NCBI RefSeq assembly: GCF_028882255.1
Contig: NZ_JARBUY010000001.1
Span: forward strand, 557,975 to 621,974
DNA: 64,000 nt
From: Maribacter polysaccharolyticus
GTDB taxonomy: Bacteria > Bacteroidota > Bacteroidia > Flavobacteriales > Flavobacteriaceae
Reading direction: 5' to 3'
Shown piece after piece: positions 24,926-33,509 of this stretch. The notes below the pieces were generated by a model. That model was given only the letters and a program-made list of their open reading frames with translations. It did not search any database and was not told where the DNA came from. Each line of letters opens with the position of its first letter. Position 1 is the stretch's first letter. Position numbers and translations under genes: made by a program.

Positions 24926-26269
24926 ATGTCACTATCCCAATTGAATGCCATTTCACCGATAGACGGTCGATATAGAAGTAAAACGGATTCTTTATCCCCC
25001 TATTTTTCCGAAGAAGGCCTAATAAAATACCGGGTACTTGTAGAAATAGAATATTTCATCGCCCTTTGCGAAATCCCCTTACCCCAACTCGAATCATTCG
25101 ACTCCTCGAAATTCAATGCCCTAAGGGATATCTACAAAAACTTCGATACCGCAGATGCCCAGGAGATAAAGGATATAGAAAAGACCACCAACCACGATGT
25201 AAAGGCCGTAGAATATTTTATAAAAGGGGCCTTCGACAAATTAGGGTTAAGCGAACATAAAGAGTTCATACACTTTGGATTAACTTCCCAGGACATCAAC
25301 AATACCGCAATACCGTTATCGATCAAAGAGGCCATGAACGATGTATATGTGCCCCTTTATTTTCAGGTAGTGGATAAATTGAAGGCATTGGTAAAGGAAT
25401 GGGCAAACGTTCCCTTATTGGCCCGTACCCACGGACAACCAGCTTCCCCTACCCGTTTAGGTAAGGAAATAGAGGTGTACGTAGAACGCTTGAAAGAACA
25501 ATTCAATTTATTGAACGACATTCCCAGCGCAGCAAAATTCGGTGGGGCGACCGGTAATTATAACGCCCATAAAATAGCGTATCCCAATCTGGATTGGATA
25601 GCCTTTGGAAAACAATTCGTACAAGAAAAATTGGGCTTACACCATTCTTTTCCGACTACACAGATTGAACACTATGATCATATGGCGGCCTTATTCGATA
25701 CCTTAAAACGTATCAACACCATTATCCTGGATTTGGATAGGGATTTCTGGACGTATGTATCGATGGACTATTTTAAACAGAAAATAAAAAAGGGGGAAGT
25801 AGGTTCGTCGGCCATGCCCCATAAGGTGAACCCGATAGATTTTGAGAATTCGGAAGGAAATATTGGGATCGCCAATGCCATCTTTGAACATTTATCGGCC
25901 AAATTACCGGTTTCAAGATTGCAACGCGATTTAACCGATAGTACCGTCCTAAGAAATGTAGGCGTTCCTTTCGGGCATACGTTGATTGCTTTTCAGTCTA
26001 CCCTAAAAGGACTGGACAAACTTTTGTTGAACCAAGAAAAAATCGAGCAAGATCTTGAGAACAATTGGGCCGTGGTTGCCGAAGCCATCCAAACCATTTT
26101 AAGGCGTGAGGGATATCCGAACCCCTATGAAGCCTTAAAAGGATTGACACGGACCAATGCGAAAATCAACCAGGAAACCATAGGGGATTTCATTGACACC
26201 CTGGAAGTTTCCGATAGCATCAAATCGGAGTTGAAAGCAATAACCCCTTCCAACTATACCGGGGTTTAA
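24926..26269 (+). CDS. purB: Adenylosuccinate lyase
   Basis: A 447-residue member of the fumarase/aspartase superfamily that performs two steps of purine synthesis (SAICAR to AICAR, adenylosuccinate to AMP). Motifs: N-terminal SPIDGRYRSKTDSLSPYFSE, TNHDVKAVEYF, HFGLTSQDINNTA, ARTHGQPASPTRLGKE and the flexible signature loop GSSAMPHKVNPIDFENSEGN. The type resembles the E. coli form (456 aa). It ends at a clear terminator. Confidence 0.98.
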   Translation: MSLSQLNAISPIDGRYRSKTDSLSPYFSEEGLIKYRVLVEIEYFIALCEIPLPQLESFDSSKFNALRDIYKNFDTADAQEIKDIEKTTNHDVKAVEYFIKGAFDKLGLSEHKEFIHFGLTSQDINNTAIPLSIKEAMNDVYVPLYFQVVDKLKALVKEWANVPLLARTHGQPASPTRLGKEIEVYVERLKEQFNLLNDIPSAAKFGGATGNYNAHKIAYPNLDWIAFGKQFVQEKLGLHHSFPTTQIEHYDHMAALFDTLKRINTIILDLDRDFWTYVSMDYFKQKIKKGEVGSSAMPHKVNPIDFENSEGNIGIANAIFEHLSAKLPVSRLQRDLTDSTVLRNVGVPFGHTLIAFQSTLKGLDKLLLNQEKIEQDLENNWAVVAEAIQTILRREGYPNPYEALKGLTRTNAKINQETIGDFIDTLEVSDSIKSELKAITPSNYTGV

Positions 26270-26290
26270 ACCCAATTATTGGCATAAATA

Positions 26291-26328
26291 AAGCCCCAAG
26301 TACCATATCGTACTTTGGGGCTTTTTTT
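26291..26328 (+). terminator. Terminator of purB
   Basis: Stem AAGCCCCAAGTA / TACTTTGGGGCTT (one bulged base), 8-nt loop, then a run of seven T. It begins 22 bp after the purB stop. The convergent MscS gene ends 24 bp further on, so it may also act weakly on the other strand. Confidence 0.88.
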
Positions 26329-26351
26329 ATATGTACGTTCAATACCCTAGG

Positions 26352-27167
26352 TTATCCTTGCTTATGGATCTCCACTGAATGTGGGTAAGGAATTTCAATA
26401 CCGGCCTTATCCAAGGCCAACTTACAATTCTCCATCGTACCGAAATATACCTCCCAGTAATGTTCGGGATTGGTGTAAGGCCGTACGGCAAAGTTGACCG
26501 AACTGTCCGCCAATTCAGAGACATTGACCGAAGGTGCGGGATCCTGTAAGACCAATGGGTTTGAGCTCAATACCTTCAGCAATACCTCCTTGGTTTTTTT
26601 AATGTCCTCCCCGTAACCTACGCCAATGGTGATATCTACCCGTATCTTACCTTCCGCGGTGTAATTAATGATATTACCATTCGCCATGGCTCCATTGGGT
26701 ATGATCGCCAGTTTATTCTGTGGTGTGGTCAATTTGGTGGTAAAGATCTCAATTCCTTTTACAACTCCCAATTCCCCTTGGGCCTCGATCAGGTCCCCGA
26801 TCCTGTAAGGCTTGAACATCATGATCAATACCCCACCGGCGAAATTCGACAATGACCCCTGTAAGGCCAAGCCCACCGCCAAACCGGCAGCGGCAATGAT
26901 CGCAGCGAACGTAGTTATGTCGACCCCTAATTGGGAAACTACCACAATGATCAAAAATATCTTCAATGCCCATGAGACCAAATTCAATAAGAACCCTTGT
27001 AGTGATTCATCATACTTACCTTTGGCCATCATTTTTCGGGACGCCCCAGTAATTTTCTTGATGACCCAAGAACCGACGATGTAAATGACGATGGCCGTCA
27101 CTAATTTAGGCCCAAATTCCTTAGCCAATTCCAAGCCATAATTGAACCATTCCGTTGCTTTTTCCAT
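26352..27167 (-). CDS. MscS-family small-conductance mechanosensitive channel
   Basis: A 271-residue channel, starting MEKATEWFNYGLELAKEFGP. Three TM helices (about 18-40, 60-85 and 90-110) end in the pore helix ILAAAGLAVGLALQGSLSNFAGG-like region with the conserved AxGLAxGLALQGxLxN pattern. The beta domain follows (FKPYRIGDLIEAQGELGVV, ITTFAAIIAA before it, IIPNGAMANGNIINY). The size is close to E. coli MscS (286 aa). The frame is open to an ATG at 27296, but the canonical N-terminus and a TATTTTCG -7-like box just upstream favour 27167. It releases turgor under osmotic downshock. Confidence 0.94.
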   Translation of the reverse strand: MEKATEWFNYGLELAKEFGPKLVTAIVIYIVGSWVIKKITGASRKMMAKGKYDESLQGFLLNLVSWALKIFLIIVVVSQLGVDITTFAAIIAAAGLAVGLALQGSLSNFAGGVLIMMFKPYRIGDLIEAQGELGVVKGIEIFTTKLTTPQNKLAIIPNGAMANGNIINYTAEGKIRVDITIGVGYGEDIKKTKEVLLKVLSSNPLVLQDPAPSVNVSELADSSVNFAVRPYTNPEHYWEVYFGTMENCKLALDKAGIEIPYPHSVEIHKQG

Positions 27168-27354
27168 TTTAATATAAAGTGTTATAGTTAATAGTACAGC
27201 GAAAATAGTGAATTGACTTGTAAAAATTAAAGCTTTAAATAGCCGAATAAGAAACGCATAACCATAAGATAACCTCTCTATTATATCGTGAAGCAACTTA
27301 GGTCAATAACGCGTTTACATCCTATAAGGTTTGGATTTCGACACATGGAAAGGT

Positions 27355-27400
27355 AAAAAAAAAAGAACGGCAAAAGCCCCAACCCCAAGGCCTTTACCGT
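27355..27400 (-). terminator. Terminator of the sigma/DUF4252 operon
   Basis: Minus strand: 12-bp stem ACGGTAAAGGCC / GGCTTTTGCCGT with two G-U pairs (27367-27400), followed by TCTTTTTTTTTT. It is 54 bp past the last gene of the operon. Confidence 0.8.
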
Positions 27401-27453
27401 AATTCTTTTGAATATGGATGTACTGTAATTTACGCTAATAACAAAGAAAGGAT

Positions 27454-27999
27454 TTACCCTTTGAAAAAATCGACAATATCGGATAAGCCCTCTCCCTTAT
27501 AATCCGATTTTTGAACAGCTTGCATGAATTTCGCCAGATTGGCCGGTTTCATATCCTTGCCTAAGACCCGGATCAACATAAAGCCCTTATCATCGTTATC
27601 CCCATAAACGATCACCTCATCGATGACCTCATCGGTCCCGATGTATTTAATGACCCCATTTCCGTAGCCGGACTTGAGTTTCATTAATTCGGTGAACTTT
27701 TCATGGGCCAAAATCGCCTTGACCTTTGCTTTTTCAGTTTCAAATTCATCGGAATTGGTATCGTTCTTTTTAAAGGCCAATACGTTCATTTTCTTCAGGG
27801 AATTCAAGGCCTCCCTTTCGCTCCCACTCAATTCCACTTTTTCCAGATTCAGAAGACTTGCGGGAAGGTCCAAGGATAGAAAATTGGGGTTTTCGGAATT
27901 TGCCACAAAATACTCCTGAAGGCTTTGCCTCGAAGAGCAGCTGCTTAAGACCAAGACCAGTAGGATCGTTAGTGCTTTACTTAAATTTTTCATTTCCAT
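27454..27999 (-). CDS. DUF4252 lipoprotein (third DUF4252 gene of the sigma operon)
   Basis: A 181-residue lipoprotein. Signal peptide with lipobox VLSSC (Cys21; an alternative start is the Met at residue 3). DUF4252 features are weaker than in the two upstream paralogues but clear: NFLSLDLPASLL, LNSLKKMNVLAF, EKFTELMKLKSGYGNGVIKYIG, IDEVIVYGDNDDKGFMLIRVLG and LAKFMQAVQ. It is last in an operon of an ECF sigma factor, anti-sigma factor and three DUF4252 genes. Function unknown. The lipid anchor distinguishes it from the other two, which have ordinary signal peptides. Confidence 0.85.
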   Translation of the reverse strand: MEMKNLSKALTILLVLVLSSCSSRQSLQEYFVANSENPNFLSLDLPASLLNLEKVELSGSEREALNSLKKMNVLAFKKNDTNSDEFETEKAKVKAILAHEKFTELMKLKSGYGNGVIKYIGTDEVIDEVIVYGDNDDKGFMLIRVLGKDMKPANLAKFMQAVQKSDYKGEGLSDIVDFFKG

Positions 28000-28030
28000 A
28001 GTTTAAAAAGGTGTTCCTAGTGACGACATT

Positions 28031-28059
28031 CCGGTTACCGCAAAGTTTACAGTAACCGG
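28031..28059 (-). other. Intra-operon hairpin between DUF4252 genes 2 and 3
   Basis: Perfect 8-bp inverted repeat CCGGTTAC (28031-28038) / GTAACCGG (28052-28059) with a 13-nt loop. No T-run follows on the minus strand, so it is not a standard terminator. It may tune expression or stability of the third gene. Confidence 0.5.
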
Positions 28060-28068
28060 ATCATATAT

Positions 28069-28617
28069 TTATCTATTGCGTTTTCTGGCGCTGTTCAATT
28101 CGTCGGGCAGGTCCATATTCTTGGTCAATGTACCTATTTGGTTCAGATCTATATCACCGGTCATCGTAACCAATACCGTTTCGAATTTCCTATTATTTAC
28201 ATCTACCTCCATTTCCTTTAATCCGGAAACGAACATCAACAATTCGGTCACATGATCTCTTTTCTTTCCATTTTTGACATAGAACTTTACATTCACTCCC
28301 TTGTCCTTAACCCGCATCAACTCTTCCATATCGGAAGATCTCAGGTATTTATGAACGGTTGCCGACATATCGGCCGCGACGGTCTTGTTCTCGGTCATGA
28401 AAACTTTAATACCGTTAATACCTTTTGCCATTTCGACAAATTCCCTGGCTTCCCTATCGTTATCGAGACTCCCTATCGAGGTTAACAGATCGATCATCCC
28501 CTTATTCACGATAACCGAACCTACATCGTCCATATCTTCAAATTTATCAAATATAGACTGTGAGGTTGCTGCGAACGGTAATAGGGCAATTGCTAAAATT
28601 AATGTGATTTTTTTCAT
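28069..28617 (-). CDS. DUF4252 secreted protein (second of the operon)
   Basis: A 182-residue protein with a signal peptide (MKKITLILAIALLPFAATSQ). The DUF4252 domain includes MAKGINGIKVFMTEN, MEELMRVKDKGVNVKFYVKNGK, VTELLMFVSGL, RKFETVLVTMTGDIDLNQIG. It is a clear tandem paralogue of the gene at 28716 with many identical stretches. The start at 28617 is chosen because it opens a proper signal peptide; the frame remains open 29 codons upstream. Predicted periplasmic or exported. Function unknown. Confidence 0.88.
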   Translation of the reverse strand: MKKITLILAIALLPFAATSQSIFDKFEDMDDVGSVIVNKGMIDLLTSIGSLDNDREAREFVEMAKGINGIKVFMTENKTVAADMSATVHKYLRSSDMEELMRVKDKGVNVKFYVKNGKKRDHVTELLMFVSGLKEMEVDVNNRKFETVLVTMTGDIDLNQIGTLTKNMDLPDELNSARKRNR

Positions 28618-28715
28618 GACTGTTGTTTTTTGGCCTTTCGGCATTTTGATGATTAATGATTGATTGATGTATGTGTGGCTTTGACACTTTAACCGCCATA
28701 CCACGTATTTCTATT

Positions 28716-29264
28716 TTAATTCTTTTTCCCGGCTTCGTTCAATTCTTCCGGAAGGTTCATTTTTTTGGTCAGTGACCCTATTTTTCTCAAATCGATATCC
28801 CCGGTAAGGGAAAGCAAGACCGTTTCGAATTTTCTTCCATTCACTTCCACATCGACCTTATCGATACCCGTGACGAACATCAACAGCTCACTCACATGGT
28901 TTTCGTCTTTCCCGCTTTTTATATAGAACTTAACGTTTGCATCTTTGTCTTTGACCCGCATCAATTCCTCCAACTTGGCACTTTTAAGGTATTGGTTCAT
29001 GGTCTTCAACATATCGGCCGATATACTTTTGTCCTCGGTTATGAAAACCTTGAGGTTCTTTAGACTTTTGGCAATATCCATAAAGTCTTGTGCTTCGGGA
29101 TCATCGACTTCCACGTCAATATTGGACAGTAACCGGAACATACTCTGGTTGACCACTACGGCGCTTACATGGTCTAAATCTTCGTATTTATCAAAGACGG
29201 ACTGTGAAAAACCAAGTGTCGGTAAAACTGCCAATGCTAATGTTATAATAATTTTCTTCATCAT
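28716..29264 (-). CDS. DUF4252 secreted protein (first of the operon)
   Basis: A 182-residue protein with a signal peptide (residues 1-21, ending GFSQ). Domain motifs parallel its downstream neighbour: IAKSLKNLKVFITED, LEELMRVKDKDANVKFYIKSG, VSELLMFVTGI, RKFETVLLSLTGDIDLRKIG, and a charged C-terminus. It starts 8 bp after the anti-sigma gene stop, tying it to the sigma operon. A local gene duplication best explains the pair. Function unknown. Confidence 0.88.
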   Translation of the reverse strand: MMKKIIITLALAVLPTLGFSQSVFDKYEDLDHVSAVVVNQSMFRLLSNIDVEVDDPEAQDFMDIAKSLKNLKVFITEDKSISADMLKTMNQYLKSAKLEELMRVKDKDANVKFYIKSGKDENHVSELLMFVTGIDKVDVEVNGRKFETVLLSLTGDIDLRKIGSLTKKMNLPEELNEAGKKN

Positions 29265-29272
29265 GCTTCGTA

Positions 29273-29692
29273 TTAATTTTTATTGTAAATTTTTTGTTTT
29301 GCGTTTTCAAATTCATTCAAATAAGCCACTTTTTCGGTACCCTTGTTAAAGTTATCGGCCAATAAGGTCAAAGCCTTTTTCGTCTCACTATAGGCATATT
29401 CGGCTTCTTTCTTCTCTTGGTATTGTTTACCGAAGTAGATACCGAACAACAAGACCGCCATTGCCGCTATCGAAAGCCATTTGTAATTGAACCTTCTGTT
29501 TTTCAAAGGTAGCTTCTTGGTATAGCGTTCTTCTTTGGCAACCGAGAAATACCGGAACATTGGGGCATATTGCTCTAGATGCTGAGGAAGACTTTCCTGT
29601 GAGAAATAAGCCCGAAGCTCTTTTTCCTCTGCTATGGAAGTTGTGGCTTCCAGGTATTTTTCCAATAATTTTTCTATTCTATCCAATTCCAT
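29273..29692 (-). CDS. Probable anti-sigma factor, single-pass membrane protein
   Basis: A 139-residue protein. N-terminal cytoplasmic part (about 1-68: MELDRIEKLLEKYLEATTSI, EKELRAYF, HLEQYAPMFRYF), one TM helix (about 72-88: LSIAAMAVLLFGIYFG), then a helical periplasmic tail (TKKALTLLADNFNKGTEK, NEFENAKQKIYNKN). Its start overlaps the sigma gene end by 14 bp, the usual arrangement for a sigma/anti-sigma pair. It has no zinc ZAS motif. The role as anti-sigma factor is inferred from topology and context. Confidence 0.75.
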   Translation of the reverse strand: MELDRIEKLLEKYLEATTSIAEEKELRAYFSQESLPQHLEQYAPMFRYFSVAKEERYTKKLPLKNRRFNYKWLSIAAMAVLLFGIYFGKQYQEKKEAEYAYSETKKALTLLADNFNKGTEKVAYLNEFENAKQKIYNKN

Positions 29693-30188
29693 AACTATGT
29701 TTTTGCATTAATTTTTCCCTAACGGTTTTACGCGCCCTTGATAATGTCACTCGAATTGCCGTTGGTTTCATATTCAACAACTCCCCGATTTCATCAAAAT
29801 CGTACTCCTCAACATCTCTAAGCTGCAATATCATTCTTTGCTGCTCCGGAAGTTCCTCCATGATCTTCCCTACCCAATTTACACTGTCTTTCGCCTCTAC
29901 CTGTTTTTGTAACGAGGCATCGTCGTTCCCATAATTACTGTGCACCAATTTTAGATTGCCTGCCTGTTTCGACTTTAACCGATCTAAACAGAAATTCTTG
30001 GTCATTGTCATGGCAAAAGCTTCAACACTCTTATATTTTTCAAAGTCTTCATTCTTCGACCACAACTTCATCAATATTTCCTGTGTAGCATCCTCCGCCT
30101 CTTCCCTAGAGACCAACAGGCGTTTGGCCAACCTATAGAGTTTATCCTTAAAAGGCATTACCACGTTTAGAAATTCCGATTGTTTCAT
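29679..30188 (-). CDS. ECF-type RNA polymerase sigma factor
   Basis: A 169-residue ECF sigma factor, starting MKQSEFLNVVMPFKDKLYRLAKRLL. Region 2 has SREEAEDATQEILMKLW and FAMTMTKNFCLDRLK; region 4 has LPEQQRMILQLRDVEEYDFD and the recognition helix around MKPTAIRVTLSRARKTVREKL. An upstream in-frame ATG at 30221 would add 11 polar residues; the shorter start fits the family. It heads the five-gene operon with the anti-sigma gene and three DUF4252 genes. Target promoters are unknown. Confidence 0.93.
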   Translation of the reverse strand: MKQSEFLNVVMPFKDKLYRLAKRLLVSREEAEDATQEILMKLWSKNEDFEKYKSVEAFAMTMTKNFCLDRLKSKQAGNLKLVHSNYGNDDASLQKQVEAKDSVNWVGKIMEELPEQQRMILQLRDVEEYDFDEIGELLNMKPTAIRVTLSRARKTVREKLMQKHSYGIG

Positions 30189-30246
30189 GTGCTGGCTTTT
30201 ATTGCTTTTTATGGGGCACATGTAATCTTCGGGAAAAGGATATATC

Positions 30247-30254
30247 CAAATGTA
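30247..30254 (-). promoter_or_regulatory. Possible housekeeping -7 element of the ECF sigma operon
   Basis: Minus strand TACATTTG, an exact TAnnTTTG match 58 bp upstream of the sigma factor ATG. No TTG at -33. Confidence 0.4.
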
Positions 30255-30339
30255 AAATGATGTAAATATATTTTTTCATGTCGATTTCATTTTTGTCGAT
30301 CGGTTGTAAATAGCACTACTTTCGGGGCTACAAAAGGAA

Positions 30340-30365
30340 GACGAAGTACAACGAATTTTGTTACA
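30340..30365 (-). promoter_or_regulatory. Possible ECF-type autoregulatory promoter
   Basis: Minus strand reads TGTAAC (30360-30365), 16-bp spacer, CGTC (30340-30343), which resembles ECF promoters described in Firmicutes (TGTAAC/TGAAAC with CGTC/CGAC). It lies about 150 bp upstream of the sigma gene. The match is short and could be chance. Confidence 0.25.
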
Positions 30366-30523
30366 AATAATTTTTATATTCTGTTATTGTCTTTAAATTG
30401 GACATCCAAATAATAAGAAGTTACGTAAATAGTATTCAAAAGTATGAAAGTCCCCCAAGTCTTTTTTTTAAGTTTTGGAATGATAATTGAGGTTCTTCCC
30501 TACTGGATTCAAAAGAAAAATCA

Positions 30524-32014
30524 ATGAAAAAGTATGTATTGCTATTCCTTTCGCTAGGAGTATTACTGAACGCCTGCAAAAAAAGTGATGATGACCTTAC
30601 CCCTTCAGAAGGTATAGACCCTGAAGAATCCGCCGATGTGGAGGTACAGGACTTTATGTGGAAAGCCATGAACTTTTGGTATTTCTGGCAGGCGGATGTC
30701 CCTAACTTGGCCGATGACAAATTTGCCAATACCGAAGAAGGAATCGCGGCTTATACTGAATTTTTATCCTCTGAATCCGATCCTGGGGACTTCTTTGACA
30801 ATCAATTGTTGTATTCTGAGGATCGTTTTAGTTTTTACTCTGAAGATTATCAGGAACTGACCCAAGCTTTCGCTGGGATTTCAAAAAGTAACGGACTTGA
30901 ATATGGTTTGGTCAAATACAGTGATAGTGATGATGTATTCGGCTATGTCATGTACATTGTCCCGGATTCGGATGCCGCTACAAAAGATATCTCCAGGGGC
31001 GATATTTTTACGGGGGTAGACGGTCAGACCTTGAACATTGACAATTATATCGACCTCTTATTTGGTGATAGCGACACCTATACCTTGAATATGGCCGATA
31101 TTTCGGACAACGTCATCACCCCCAATGACAAGGAAGTTGAATTGACCAAACTGGAAGGCTTGGTTGAAAATCCCGTATTCCTCTCCAAAACCTTCGATAT
31201 TAGCGGTGAAAAAATCGGGTATCTGGTCTATAACGGGTTTACCAATGAATTTGATGAAGATCTTAATGATGCCTTTGGAACCTTTAAGGCCGAAGGGGTC
31301 ACCAATTTAATACTGGACCTTCGTTATAACCCCGGAGGTTCGGTGAATTCCGCACGCTTACTATCCAGTATGATTTATGGCACCAATGAGGATGAGGTAT
31401 TCTTACGACAACGTTGGAACGATAAAATACAAGCACAACTGAGCGATTCGCAACTGGTCGATTATTTTGCAAAGGAAACGAGTGACGGTTCTGCGATCAA
31501 CACCCTTAACCTTTCCAAAGTATATATCATCGCTACTTATAATTCCGCCTCGGCCAGTGAATTGGTCATTAACGGACTTGCCCCTTATGTAGATGTAGTG
31601 CATATCGGGGAAACCACACGGGGTAAAAATGAATTTTCAATTACGATGGTCGACGATTACGGATATAGCTACATCTATAACTCAGAACGCGAAAGTGAGA
31701 TCAACCCGGACAACCAATGGGCCATACAACCCCTAGTGGGACGAAACGAGAATGCAGACGGTTTTTATGCCTATACAGACGGACTCGATCCCGACATTGA
31801 ACTTGAGGAAGACCTCGAGAACCTGGGAACTTGGGGCGACCTTAACGAACCGCTATTGGCAAGGGCCATTCAGGAAATCACAGGTCAAAGTGCAAAACGA
31901 AGTTTTGAGGTGGGTATGCCTGCCAATGCAATGACAAATTCCAAAATGTTCTCCATACTCAAAGACAATATGGTATTGGATAAACCATTGGAATTAGAAG
32001 TCCCCGTGCAATAA
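30524..32014 (+). CDS. S41-family C-terminal processing peptidase lipoprotein
   Basis: A 496-residue lipoprotein (lipobox LLNAC, Cys18). A helical N-terminal part (about 35-115) is followed by a PDZ-like region (about 120-220, YVMYIVPDSDAA, ISRGDIFTGVDGQTL) and the S41 core with DLRYNPGGSV (265-274), the serine motif SASASELV (341-348) and the lysine in TTRGKNEF (about K368). The PDZ-like part has the Bacteroidota variant seen in surface S41 lipoproteins. Substrate unknown. It has its own shared bidirectional terminator with the convergent lipoprotein gene. Confidence 0.93.
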   Translation: MKKYVLLFLSLGVLLNACKKSDDDLTPSEGIDPEESADVEVQDFMWKAMNFWYFWQADVPNLADDKFANTEEGIAAYTEFLSSESDPGDFFDNQLLYSEDRFSFYSEDYQELTQAFAGISKSNGLEYGLVKYSDSDDVFGYVMYIVPDSDAATKDISRGDIFTGVDGQTLNIDNYIDLLFGDSDTYTLNMADISDNVITPNDKEVELTKLEGLVENPVFLSKTFDISGEKIGYLVYNGFTNEFDEDLNDAFGTFKAEGVTNLILDLRYNPGGSVNSARLLSSMIYGTNEDEVFLRQRWNDKIQAQLSDSQLVDYFAKETSDGSAINTLNLSKVYIIATYNSASASELVINGLAPYVDVVHIGETTRGKNEFSITMVDDYGYSYIYNSERESEINPDNQWAIQPLVGRNENADGFYAYTDGLDPDIELEEDLENLGTWGDLNEPLLARAIQEITGQSAKRSFEVGMPANAMTNSKMFSILKDNMVLDKPLELEVPVQ

Positions 32015-32035
32015 AATGGTTAAAATATGACAAAC

Positions 32036-32067
32036 AAAAAGGGCTCTAATTCTAGAGCCCTTTTTAT
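32036..32067. terminator. Bidirectional terminator between the S41 protease and the B12 lipoprotein gene
   Basis: Perfect 8-bp stem GGGCTCTA / TAGAGCCC with an ATTC loop (32041-32060), flanked by AAAAA on the left and TTTTT on the right, so both strands give a stem followed by T residues. It lies between two convergent genes. Confidence 0.9.
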
Positions 32068-32091
32068 TTAAATAAGATGAGTCAAAAGCGA

Positions 32092-33504
32092 TTAACGCTC
32101 GGCAGTACCATTAAAATAAATTTTCCCCGGTATAATGGATACCTCTACGGAAGTCGTGAACGAATTATCGCTTAGGTCATATACTTCCAAGGAGCCATTG
32201 CTGGAATAATCCTTGACATCAACGCCATAAAGCACTCCATCATTAACGGCCATATCATAAAAACTGAGTCCGGTGATTTCAGCGGTTTCAGGAAGCGCTG
32301 AACTCGAAGCCTCCATTTTATAAACTGAATCGGTAATATAATAGTAGAAATTACTACCATCAACTACCAATGCCCCTGGGTGCTCAGACTCAGCAAACCC
32401 AAATGTTGTGGTAACCGTATTGTCGGTCGTATTGATGATATCCAATTGTGCCATGGTTTCATCCCCAGTCCAAGAAGGTTTACCCCCGGAAAGGACCCAT
32501 AAATTACCGTCAGCATCCAATTGTAAGGAGTTCGGGACATCACCAACCGTAATGGTCGACAACACGGTATTTGTGGTTGCATCTATCACCGTAACGATAT
32601 TGTTTTGGCTCCATCCCCCTTGCATGGCTACATAAACGGTAGTCCCGTTGACCAAAAGGCGTTCAGGACCTTCCTCAACCGAAATTGTAGACTCAACGAC
32701 ATTACTGTCAAGATCGATCACCGCGACATAATCATCATCGGGATCCGACCCATCACCCCAGTTGGTCACATATCCTTTTCCGTTGGCGAAAACCATATAA
32801 CGGGGGTTCAATAAACCATCCTCAATAGTGGCGATAGACTCAAAAGTATACCGGTTTACCACTTCGATTTTTTGTGAATTGTTTACCACAATGTAACCGT
32901 AATCACCATTAAAAGCCATACTCTGGATAACATCGGCCCACGAATCGACCTCATTGACCGTTTTGTAAACATCGTTCTCCACCACTGAATAATCATCGGA
33001 CACAAAAGAAATGGAAGCATTTCCTTGGTAAAAATTACCTTCATGGGTCACTATGATCCCATTTTCATAAGGATAGGAATCATTATCGGTAATTGTCAAG
33101 GTAACCGTATCATCAGTCCCTATCTCTAGATCGTCATTGCCCGAAATGCTTAAAATGGTCAATGTAATATCTTCCGAGGATTCTACCTCATCATCATCAA
33201 TAAGGGTAAGGCTTAAAGTAACCGACAAATCTCCACTTGGTAAGATCACCGAACCTGATACCGCTTCGTAGTCCTCACCGGAAGTAGCCGTACCCGTTAC
33301 CTCATAACCTATGGTTACGTCATTATCACTGGCGGTTGGGGTCGTAAAATTGAAGTCGATAGTCCCTGAACCCTCATCATAAGAGTCGGCAGCTGTCGAA
33401 ACCGCTATCTCCCCAATCTCCGTTTGGTCGTCATCATCATTATCGCATCCCACGAATATGAAGGAAGCCAGTGCTGCTGTAATAAAAAAGTGCTTGATTT
33501 TCAT
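32092..33504 (-). CDS. Surface lipoprotein: Calx-beta-like domain plus YncE/BtuG-like beta-propeller
   Basis: A 470-residue lipoprotein (lipobox FIFVGC, Cys20) with an acidic Asp-rich tether. Residues about 30-140 form a Calx-beta-like domain (YEVTGTATSGEDYEAVSGSV, DDDEVESSEDITLTI, VTLTITDND). Residues about 148-470 form a beta-propeller of the DUF5074/YncE kind with repeated blades such as PRYMVFANGKGYVTNWG, PERLLVNGTTVYVA and PNSLQLDADGNLWVLSGG. It follows btuB by 5 bp behind a cobalamin riboswitch. Known BtuG of Bacteroides is a surface propeller lipoprotein that captures B12 for BtuB, so this is a strong functional analogue. The added Calx-beta domain is unusual to me for BtuG. Confidence 0.83.
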   Translation of the reverse strand: MKIKHFFITAALASFIFVGCDNDDDDQTEIGEIAVSTAADSYDEGSGTIDFNFTTPTASDNDVTIGYEVTGTATSGEDYEAVSGSVILPSGDLSVTLSLTLIDDDEVESSEDITLTILSISGNDDLEIGTDDTVTLTITDNDSYPYENGIIVTHEGNFYQGNASISFVSDDYSVVENDVYKTVNEVDSWADVIQSMAFNGDYGYIVVNNSQKIEVVNRYTFESIATIEDGLLNPRYMVFANGKGYVTNWGDGSDPDDDYVAVIDLDSNVVESTISVEEGPERLLVNGTTVYVAMQGGWSQNNIVTVIDATTNTVLSTITVGDVPNSLQLDADGNLWVLSGGKPSWTGDETMAQLDIINTTDNTVTTTFGFAESEHPGALVVDGSNFYYYITDSVYKMEASSSALPETAEITGLSFYDMAVNDGVLYGVDVKDYSSNGSLEVYDLSDNSFTTSVEVSIIPGKIYFNGTAER

Positions 33505-33509
33505 TGATT

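Larger units (their letters stand above)
30189..30523. other. 335-bp divergent intergenic region between the ECF sigma operon and the S41 protease gene
   Basis: AT-rich region with no convincing ORF. For the minus strand it holds a TACATTTG -7 box (30247-30254) and an ECF-type bipartite motif (30340-30365). For the plus-strand protease gene no consensus promoter is obvious; the nearest candidate is TAAGTTTT near 30470. Two T/A-rich tracts occur at about 30270 and 30465. Confidence 0.4.
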
